64,000 nucleotides of DNA. Origin: Chaetomium olivaceum. Taxonomy: Eukaryota; Ascomycota; Sordariomycetes; Sordariales; Chaetomiaceae. Below the pieces are notes generated by a model. That model worked only from the letters and a program-made list of their open reading frames with translations. It was not told the origin of the DNA and ran no database searches. Position 1 is the first letter of the stretch. Every line of letters starts with the position of its first letter. The stretch covers positions 62,001 through 126,000 of the forward strand of contig JAYWVB010000007.1 in the NCBI GenBank assembly GCA_039881045.1, given 5' to 3'. Of the stretch, positions 55,636 through 64,000 are shown piece by piece. The translations under genes were made by a program, and so were the position numbers.

Positions 55636-57986
55636 ATGCAGGCCGTTCTTCACAATGAGCCATCGCCTGAATCCGGCCCAGCGCGCAAGAAGAGAATTCC
55701 GGTGTGTTTCTCGACTATCGATGGTGGTCCGACTTGGTTGCTGACTTGATTGTCCGCCGTCGCAAGAAAGCATGCGGGTCGTGTCGAATCTCTAAAGTGA
55801 GCGAAAAGAGAAGGGACGTAGCGGATTTCAGAGATCATGCTAATGTGCCGTGCCGTAAGGTGAAATGCGATGGGCTACGGCCATGCTCCCGGTAAAAACT
55901 CCAATTATCGCCACTTTAAAAAACAAAAACATACGGATCTGACTGGCATCGCCGCGTTTCGCAGCTGTCGCACTCTGAGGAAGATGTGCGAGTTTATCGA
56001 GCGCCCAAAGGACCCATCTGAGACGTAAGAACTACTTACATACCTACCCTAGTAGGAGAAAGGCTGAGTACGTCGAGTAGGAGAATGGAGGCCTTGGAAA
56101 GAGAGATCGAGTCCCTGAAGGCCCAGTTGAATACACCATCCAACAATTCCAATTCCATACCAAGCCCCAGCAGCTGGCCTGGTATGCCCCTTGAACTCGG
56201 CGGAGTCACAGTTCCTGTCTCGGAGAGCGCCGGGCTGGGTCAGCCAGCGCCTCTCCGCCCATCAGACGCCGCGTCCGTACTAGGGTCAGCGGGGTCTCAG
56301 AAGAGGAACAGAGCGCACTTCGAGGTAGGCACACCACCGACGGCCCCTGATCTCGACCCCATCACTGCCAACTTGATCACGTCGGAAGCCGCCGAGTCCT
56401 ACTTTGGCACCTTTTTCTCCGGTTGTGATCGGTACGTTCCCGTATTCGATACCTCTCACGACACACTGGAGAGCGTCCGGTACCGCAGTGCCCTCCTTTT
56501 CAGCGCCATCTGCTCTGTCGGTTCCCGCGTCCTAACGGGGTCCGAGTCGCACCAGAGCCGTCTTCTCGGCGCGCACACACAGCGCATGCTCAATGCTGCC
56601 ATCGCCGCGCCGCCGAGCCGGAGTGGCGCCCAGGTGTGTCTCGAAACTGTTCAAGCACTCCTCGTCAGGGCTTGCTATGCATCCGAGCGATCGCTGCTTG
56701 TGGCTATTGCTACCCGTATGGCTCTAGAGATTGGCTTGCCGGAGGCGTATGGAGTTCTCAGCGCCCGCTGTGTGACTCACTCCAAAGTCGGGATGGTGGC
56801 TTCGTCCGAGAAGGCTGGCGAGGACGGTGCGACTTTGATGCGCAAAACTCGGACATGGCTGCATCTCGTCATGATGGGCCAGATACTGCATGTCGATGCT
56901 GGTGCTGCCCCCGGTTTCCGGTTTACGGGGTCCGTCCAGCGGTGCCGCATCTTACTCGACAGCCCCTTTTCGACTGCAATGGATTTGTATCTTTTCTCCC
57001 AAGTGGAGCTCAACATGATCCGGGCGAGGACACACTCGATACTCTCAAGCTACCGCCGGAATCACCCCACAGGGGAGCCTGACGACGACGAGCTCATGGA
57101 GATGGTTGGCGACGCCAGGATTGACATCAACGTCTGGTTCGACGACTGGACACGCATCTACGAGAGGCACACGGGTCAAATGCCCTGGCTGACTCCGAAT
57201 CTTGCTGTCCAGCGCTGCTGGGCCGACAGCATGGCCGTGTGCTGCGCACTCAAGGCCGCGGGGGTCGAGAATGTAAGCACAATGTCGGCCACCCAGAGGG
57301 CCATCCTGGACATGGCTAAGACGTCCTTGCAACAACATCTCGACATCATCCTTCAGGAGCCGCGTCTGTACCTGCGCAGTATCCGGTACGCCATGGATTT
57401 TGTATGGGCCAAAAATGCCTTCTGCTACCTGCTCCTGCTGAAATTGTCCATCCTCTTACCGGAGGAGCAGAAGGACCGAGAAAGCACTGGCAGGTCGATA
57501 TATGAAGAGTTGGTCGAAAAAGGGCGAATGCTCGTAGATGAGCTCAGTAGAGCTGCAGGCGGCGGGCTTGGGGATGGGGCACGAAATAATAACAACACCA
57601 ACAACAGCATCATTCTCTACCTCCACCTCATACGAGTCAGCATTGACAAATTCAACCGCGCCATAACGTCATCGAGCCAGAGCGGGAGGATCATTGAGCC
57701 GCATACACAAAATATGCTCGACTCAAATAGCAGCGTCGTCCGGCCGCAAAGGATGGAAAGCGCATATGAAGGCGGATGGGCTGTCGACGAAAACCAGACC
57801 GAGCTCGAGTCCTTTGTGCCTGAGCAGTTTGTGTTCGATTGGGCCTTTCCGGGAGTCACTTTCTTCTCCTCGCCGACGCACGAGACCTCCTGGCTAGATG
57901 ACCTGCTAGCCGGATCCATCGACGGGCCCGACAGTAATTTTTACAGCTGGCGATGGGGTCCGATGGACTTTAGTAATCGCTCATAG
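55636..57986 (+). CDS. Zn2Cys6 transcription factor with fungal middle-homology domain
   Basis: A 703-residue regulator built from exons 55636-55701, 55767-55796, 55860-55891, 55965-56024 and 56063-57986. The zinc cluster is assembled from three small exons: ACGSCRISK, VKCDGLRPCSR and CRTLRKMCEF give exact CX2CX6CX5CX2CX6C spacing, which confirms the splicing. A short coiled coil (MEALEREIESLKAQL) follows, then a fungal-specific TF domain with YFGTFFSGCDRYVPVFD and LLVAIATRMALEIGLPEA. It resembles the GAL4-type activators controlling primary or catabolic pathways. It follows the GH31 gene on the same strand, so GH31 may be a target. Confidence 0.88.
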
Positions 57987-59755
57987 CCCTGCTACTAATT
58001 TATCTCCGAGATCAATTTTCTTTGATCTCGATCTTCCTCGCCGCCACGGGACTCGAGAGCGCCCACTTGATCCTGCCATGTCAAGTATGACCGCGTCCCA
58101 GTGCCAGAGCAGACTCGGACAGAGAGGTTCCGTATTTCCTGAACACGTGCGGCATGCCCCGGAATATGTGGACTTTTTTTTGGAACACTTCTCGATAGAG
58201 AGGTTAGTACTATTTCGAGAGGGCTTTTGGCAGTTGGAACTCATCTTTTCTCAGCAAGCATGTTCGTGAACAACAACCCTTCATCCCGCAACGGATCCGC
58301 CCCCGAAATCTCATCCGGTATATCGCCCGGCTTCAAAAGATCCCCCTAGTCACCGGAATCCACCGGCAGTTTCACTCCAAGCAACCCCATAAATACTTAA
58401 TCTTCCACACTAGCAGCACCGGCGCGTCGAGGGCTCGGGGCGGTAGACCGGGGCTTGCAGGGTGGCGCCGTCGGCCCGCCGCACATGGCTGCTGCTGTCT
58501 CTCTTATTGTCAACGGTTTGCTAGGTAGCGAGCCTTTTGGAGAGTGGCAAAACACAACAATCGGGCAGAGAAGACTACTACTACTTCCGCGGGGGGGCAA
58601 TGAAGCAGTACCCGAACGATACCTATCCATATACAAATCACATGCGCACCCCTGAGGTGGCATTTGTGAAGCGTCCGCTTCGGTTGTTGCTTCCCCGGAT
58701 TGGCCCCCGCAAATGATGAACTTCCATCCATCATGCCGAGTTGGAGAAGTGGGGTGAAATTGTTGGAACCGAACCCCAACCTCTTTCGGACTTCGGGTTT
58801 GTTCTCCGAGCGGGCTATCCGGAGCAAGGGATGGCCTTCAGGTTCTCGCTTAGCAAGCTCGGGATCTGGAGTCGATTGAAGCACTCATCCCGCCTCCCCC
58901 AGCCTGCTATCCGGTGATTTTGATCTCGAAGGTCTGCAGACCTCCTCCACCACCAAAATAGCTATGGTGACTGGACTCGGAGGTTTTGCGACTCCCTTGT
59001 ATGTTACATGCTTTGCCTCGATAACTCCATTTTCCGCTTGGGACGGATATCTCCAACAAAGATTAAGTGAACCTCAATACATATACACTGAAGCAAGCGA
59101 CGCGTACCAGACAATATAGAATAATTAACCTTCGTCTCCCCCGTCTAACTAGTACCTTTGATCCTCCGGTAGTGACGAACATCACTAAATTGGCATTATG
59201 TAGGGAGTAGCAGCGGCATAATATCTAGTCGATGTTGAGCAGGTGGTGGAGTTGGTTGTCTATAAGCCTTGTTGGAATCTAGCACAGCAAGCGTACCCAA
59301 GGTGGTTGGTTGAGGTAGCGAGAAGTAGGACGTCTCACGTACGTATAGCCGGGCGGATATGAACGTTACCAGTATGCCCAACAAAGCCACCCCGCGCGGC
59401 TATTCAGCCTAGCACAGCTGTCAGTATTCTTAGACAACGACTGGGGACGCTGTCTCTAGATATGAGTGCTGTCGTGTTGTGACAGCGCATGCCGACATCA
59501 TAGTTGGAGCTGTTGATATAGACACCCCCACCTCCAGTTGATCAGGGTTTCCAGGCTTGTAGTCTTTTTGAGGTCATAACTGGAAGCCATTCCAGGCGCA
59601 CATGGAAAACGTTACATCACCTACATTAGGTAGACAGGTGGCCTTAGCTTTAGCCATGAAGCCATTCGACCCGATCAAGCTTTTGACATCTTGGTAAATA
59701 TTATACTATAGCTTCAAAACTTTGTTATATTAGTTCCACTTAAACACAAGACTTA
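57987..59755. other. Intergenic up to transposon
   Basis: About 1.77 kb in which I find no supported gene; the longest ORF (58510-58884, -) has no family features. The last 250 bases before the transposon are AT-rich. Confidence 0.4.
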
Positions 59756-61615
59756 ACGTGGTTGATCACCGAGCGGTCCATATCACCGAGCGGTCCACTT
59801 TCCCTCCACGTCACAACCTTCCACCTTCAAACTCCGCTACACCGCGACCAAAACCATGTCTATGCAAATGCAAGAAGCCAGAATCATCCTTGCCATTGAA
59901 GCAATTCATATGAGCAAAAAAATGTCGATCCGACGTGCTGCGCAGACGTATGATGTGCCGAAGTCGACCCTCATCGCCCGGATGAAGGGCCGCGTCGCAA
60001 AGCCTGAGAAACGCGACGTACAGCACAATCTGACCTTGGCTGAAGAAGAGACCCTTGTACGATATATCCTCGATCTAGATTCGCGAGGGTTTTTGCCTCG
60101 TATTGATGGGGTAAAAGATATGGCCGATCTCCTTCTCGCGACGCGTCACGCGCGACCAACTGGCAAGCAGTGGGCATACCGGTTCATACGGCGCCGCCCG
60201 GAGCTCAAGACGCGCTTTTCGCGTGCGTACGACTTCCAGAGAGCCCTTTGCGAAGATCCAAAGATTATTGGGGACTGGTTCCGGTTGGTGGCCAACATGC
60301 GCACGAAGTACAGCATCCAGAACACCGATTTTTACAACTTCGACGAGACAGGCTTTATGATGGGCATTATCTGTAGCAACATGGTCGTCACGCGTTCCGA
60401 TCGACGCGGTCGAGGCAAGCAACTTCAGCCCGGCAATCGGAATGGGCAACAGCGATTGAGTGCGTGAGCAGTGACGGCTTTGCGCTGCCACCATTCTTGA
60501 TTGTACAGGCGTCAACCACCTCGCCTCCTGGTACACCGAGTGCGATCTTCCCCCATCCTGGGTCATCAAGACCTCACCCAACGGCTGGACAGACAATGAT
60601 ACAGGCTTGGAATGGATCAAGCACTTCCACAAGCATACGGAGACCCAGCGGCAAGGGGTGTATCGGATGATAGTCCTAGATGGTCACGAAAGCCACCTAT
60701 CAGCCCAGTTTGAGGAGTTCTGCAAGGAGCACAATATTATTACCCTCTGCCTCCCTTCTCACTCCTCGCACATCACCCAGCCTCTAGATGTCGGTTGTTT
60801 TAGCGTGTTGAAGCGGATATACGGCCGCGAACTCGAGGCCTTCATCAAGGCGCACATCAACCACATCACCAAGACCGAGTTCTTCATCGCGTTCAAAGCC
60901 GCCCACCTCGCCACAATGAAAGCTGAAAATATCAAGGCTGGCTTTCGAGGTACTGGCCTAGTACCGGACAACCCCCAAGCTGTCTTGTCGAAGCTTGACG
61001 TCAAGCTACGGACCCCAACACCGACTGGACCCCCCCTTCCAGAGGCCGACCTATGGGTCTCCCAGACACCGCACAAACCTGACGAGGCTGTTTTACAGTC
61101 TGAACATGTACGGACCCGGATTGCCAATCATCAAGGAAGCTCTCCAACCAGCATGTTTTCCGCTGTAAAGCAATTGGCGAAGGGTACAGAGCTGATTGTT
61201 CACGAAATGACCCTTCTTCGAGACCGAGTCCGAACTCTGAGAAGGCTAACGAGGCCCTTTCAAAGCGCCGGAGGGCTAAGCGTACACGTCTCCAGGCTGG
61301 AGGGGCACTTACTATAGAGGAAGGTCAGGTTTTGATCACCCAGAAGGAAACTGGTAGACGGCAATCGGGTAGGACGCTGGCGGAAGGGGGTATGTCGGAG
61401 GCGGGGCTGTCGACTTTGCGGCGCTGTGGGAGGTGCGGCAAGACTGGCCACAACGTACGAACCTGTCAGGAGGTTGAGGAGACGTCAGCTGAGGAGAGTA
61501 GCATTGAGTGCAACTGATTTTCTTGTGTTGTGGTGGATTAATTGCCTGAAGAGGTTGCGACGTGGAGGGAAAGTGGACCGCTCGGTGATATGGACCGCTC
61601 GGTGATCAACCACGT
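59756..61615 (+). mobile_element. Pogo/Fot1-type DNA transposon with intact inverted repeats
   Basis: A 1,860-base element bounded by TA on both sides (59754-59755 and 61616-61617), the target duplication of the Tc1/mariner-pogo superfamily. The first 57 bases and the last 57 are perfect inverted repeats, with similarity a few bases further. Each terminal repeat contains a direct repeat, ATCACCGAGCGGTCCA twice in tandem, giving four copies per element. One transposase reading frame lies inside. Perfect ends suggest recent insertion. Confidence 0.93.
59856..61517 (+). CDS. Pogo/Tigger-like DDE transposase with CCHC knuckle, three -1 frameshifts
   Basis: The N-terminal HTH (MSIRRAAQTYDVPKSTL), a CENP-B-type second HTH (WAYRFIRRRPELKTRFSR) and the DDE core (FYNFDETGFMMG; MIVLDGHESHLS; LPSHSSHITQPLDVGCF; INHITKTEFFIAF) are all present. 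The C-terminus carries a CCHC knuckle, CGRCGKTGHNVRTC. The frame changes three times, near 60440, 60508 and 61238, each time as if one base were missing. Around 550 residues would be encoded. With the perfect TIRs this could be a dead copy that other copies can still mobilise, or an assembly artefact. Confidence 0.85.
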
Positions 61616-61789
61616 TAACCACTTTTAGTATTAGTTTTAGGTAAATCTGGATCGAGAACTTGACGGACGCGGTTAATGAACGAGGTGTGTATGTAGGGTA
61701 GATACCATCTAGATATCGGGGCGGGTTTGGAATTAGACTTTAGGAGAAAATAATAATAGTACAGTAGTCACTACGCCCCCTCGATGTGA

Positions 61790-62013
61790 GCAACCCACTT
61801 GACCCCAAAACAGGTATAAACCCAACTTGATGTTTTCAGGTGGCGCGGAAAAATGTGCCACTATCTACCGGTGTCTCTAATACCACCAATAAAACTCGAG
61901 CGACTTTACCGCAACGTATGAGACGGTGACCAAGACCCTAGGAGGACCTGGATAAGGCGACCCAGCGGATGGTGGATATGGTTATAAGCGACTAGCAGCC
62001 GTTTAAGAACTGA
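61790..62013 (+). pseudogene. Decayed 3' fragment of an NmrA-like gene
   Basis: The best-kept stretch, 61937-62010, matches the last ~75 coding bases of the NmrA-like gene (46010-46085) at about 85%. Most differences are C to T or G to A relative to the intact gene and create stops, for example TGG to TAG. Weaker similarity continues upstream to about 61790. The 5' part is absent. Confidence 0.65.
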
Positions 62014-62606
62014 ACATAGCGAATGGAAGATGTAATGTATGTACTATTGAGCTGGGGCGCGCCCAGCGCAGGGATACTCTTTGCTTGTTCAGGGGTAGGG
62101 GTCTTTTGTTTTTCCGTTTTGCGCGTTGCATTTTCAGCTGTATATAAGAAGGCTCGGGATGGACCAGTCTCTTGGTCTCAAGCCGAGAAGGAAATCAGAC
62201 ATCAAGTTCACCAGCTTTCGAAAGTAAAGGATCCGCCACGATAATGCAACGCAGCGACGTGTGACTGCGTGCTTCTTCCCCTGAACAGAGGGGGGACACT
62301 TGTTTATTTGCCTGCCAGATGGTTACGGGGTGAGTTTGCATCTCGCATGGCTAAACAGTTCATGCACAGAGACAGGAGTTTCGGTGTTGTGATGCCCTGC
62401 GTCCAGTTTTGCAGATGCAGTCAAACCCAGCACTTGATCACTATGTACTGGAGAGAGATCAGGCTGTGGGAAGCTCCGAGTCGTAGTAGACTTAGAGGTG
62501 GTTTCATGATAACAAATCTGCCGCGGTTCCTAGTAGTACATACATGGACGAATGGCCCCGTCATCACTTGCCCTTTTCCGTCAAGCTATGCAAACGTTGG
62601 TGTTGT
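62014..62606. other. Intergenic between NmrA remnant and Cys/His gene
   Basis: About 0.6 kb without a supported gene; the segment 62545-62690 (overlapping the next gene's 3' end) is similar to the flank downstream of the intact NmrA gene at 46.2-46.35 kb. Confidence 0.4.
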
Positions 62607-63200
62607 TTAGGCCTCGTGAGGACGTTTATTCCCGCGTTTCTCATCAGTGGACAGCAAGGGCGAAGTTGTTGATAGTGATACCACTGCATCACCCTGCCGA
62701 TGGGAACCCGCCATACAGCCGACGCTATCCAAGGCGCCGTTGCAGCAGATCCACATGAATGCCTCGGGAATTTCATCCCGCATTCCCTCGTCGTCGAATA
62801 TGTGCACGTTGTCACACTCGGCCCATGCTTTGCTCTCAAAGTTTATGTCAACGATGCCTAATGTTGCCAGTGTCAGTGCTCGGGGTGCTATGCTATATTA
62901 TGGGTAATCCCGGCCATTGCCGAGGATGCTCACCTGGGTGATAATGGCAAGCGTCATGTGCGTTCTGGGCCTCGCTGCAGGTCTTTTTGCAGTTGCCGCA
63001 TTTATACAGGGGTGTACGCCGCTGCTTGTCTCCCTCTGACGGTTTGGAGGTCTTCTCTAGATGGTTGAATATTTCCACAATCCGTTTCTTGGTTGCTTCG
63101 TCGGCACAGAGACCGTTAGGACCATCCGGAGCTCCTGTTCGGTGGCAGTTTGGATGCACGCAAAAGCGCTCCGGGGTGGAAGGTTGACCGAGTCAGCCAT
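62607..63200 (-). CDS. Cys/His-rich protein with CHYHPG zinc-binding motif
   Basis: Exons 63200-62934 and 62857-62607 give about 172 residues. The start has an ideal context (ACAATGG). Cys and His residues form probable zinc sites: CVHPNCHRTG, YKCGNCKKTCSEAQNAHDACHYHPG before the intron, and FMWICCNGALDSVGCMAGSH after it. The pattern YxCxxC...CxYHPG...CC...GC...H is a conserved fungal module distantly like CHORD. One base seems to be missing in the G4 run at 63173-63176, just after MADSVNLPP. Role unknown. Confidence 0.72.
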
Positions 63201-64000
63201 TGTATCGGATTCCAAGCAAGATGAAATTAATCTGCGTCTCACTCGTTCCTTCTAAAGATGACAAGAAAGATGACAGGCGGTGAAAACTCGGTAACGCGTC
63301 ACGTGTAAGGATTAAATTCCGAATGTTTCGCTCCAAACACCGAAGTCACGCGAGGCCACCTGATTGCGGATCTTCAAAGTCGTCGTGTCGTTCCCAGCTT
63401 TTTCCGTCTTCAAAACCCCAACACCCCAAGTGGTAAATGGCGGTCCAGACCCCATCGGTGCGCCAAAAGAGAAGTAGCGTCAGCACTAATGCCGGCATGG
63501 GTGCCCTTCAGACCTCGCTCATTGGTGGGCTTGATCGAAAATCAAGAACTTTCCCAGCCGTCTTCACGCCATTTATTGGGTGGCTGTCGGCTGGACCCCT
63601 CAAAATGCCAAAAAGAATGGGGTTATCAGTTATCAGTGCTGACTGAGGAGGAGGGACGCATTTTGCATTTTGGGCAAGTTCGCCGTTTTTGAGAAAGCAT
63701 CTTCCCAGGAGACTTGACGACTCCTCTTTCTCGTAACTAATCTCGTCTAAGTCGCCCACTTGACAAAGACGCTAACAAGACGGTTCCTGTCTGTCGGGTC
63801 TGTCTGCGATCCATCATTCCAATCATTTTCTGTTGTTCATCATCCGGCCCCCATTGCCGAGGACGGCCCCGCCCGCTCCCGCTCTTTTAGTTTTTTTTTT
63901 TTTGAGTTTCTCCTCCCGATCCGTGTCCAGCTGAGAACTTGTGTGTTCGGATCCCGATGGGCAACCCTCAACCAACCCGGCGTCGGCATGCGGCCGGAAT
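63201..64000. other. Right-end intergenic sequence
   Basis: 800 bases with only overlapping short ORFs. A T-rich run occurs near 63890. It may be the 5' region of a gene beyond the window. Confidence 0.4.

Noticed and set aside
58397..58884. GC-rich stretch checked for an RNA gene or small protein
   Set aside because: No tRNA-like cloverleaf or conserved protein pattern could be supported.
1..64000. CRISPR arrays, rRNA, riboswitches, bacterial-type operons
   Set aside because: No regularly spaced repeats or rRNA segments were seen, and the spliced gene structure is eukaryotic.

Overview
This is filamentous ascomycete (Pezizomycotina) DNA. Genes carry short GT-AG introns of about 40-170 bases with CTAAC/CTGAC-like branch sites, start codons often have A or G at -3, and the protein families are typical of filamentous ascomycetes. 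The genus cannot be read from the sequence.

The left half (1 to about 32.1 kb) is a polyketide cluster of the emodin/chrysophanol (monodictyphenone- or agnestin-like) type. From left to right it holds: a non-reducing PKS cut by the window edge (SAT-KS-AT seen, on -), its metallo-beta-lactamase thioesterase, a versicolorin/naphthol-reductase-like SDR, an AflR-like Zn2Cys6 regulator, a scytalone-dehydratase-like protein, an AflJ/AflS-like co-regulator, a questin-oxidase-like (AflY family) protein, an NmrA-like (AflX family) oxidoreductase, a second SDR, an O-methyltransferase, an acyl-AMP/CoA ligase, a DUF1772 anthrone oxygenase, an EthD-fold decarboxylase, a cytochrome P450, a 14-TM MFS pump and a second AflR-like regulator. 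The expected logic is: PKS plus thioesterase make atrochrysone carboxylic acid; the EthD protein decarboxylates it; the anthrone oxygenase gives emodin; the reductase/dehydratase pair deoxygenates to a chrysophanol-type quinone and/or the methyltransferase gives questin; the AflY/AflX-type proteins open the ring towards benzophenones or xanthones; the ligase and P450 tailor further. An 11-base palindrome, TCGG-N3-CCGA or a close TCG-N5-CGA variant, lies in most of the cluster promoters and marks a probable regulon.

From 33 to 40.6 kb lies a divergent pair that looks like fungal immunity or regulated-cell-death machinery. On the - strand is an N-terminal signalling/zinc-finger region fused to a complete phosphoinositide phospholipase C. 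On the + strand is a DUF7580-like domain fused to a subtilisin (S8) protease. Both carry lesions. I regard this pair as the most novel candidate in the window.

The right part (41-64 kb) is ordinary accessory gene space: a secreted GMC oxidoreductase, an NmrA-like protein, a cAMP-receptor-like GPCR, a TNA1-type anion:cation symporter, a GH31 glucosidase, a Zn2Cys6 regulator, a pogo/Fot1-type transposon with intact inverted repeats, and a Cys/His-rich protein next to a decayed duplicate of the NmrA gene. Two MITE-like elements with target-site duplications sit at 26.9 and 49.1 kb.

Many otherwise good genes carry single-base indels, often in homopolymers (positions listed in the findings). This suggests assembly errors mixed with real decay, so a single frameshift here should not be read as proof of a pseudogene.
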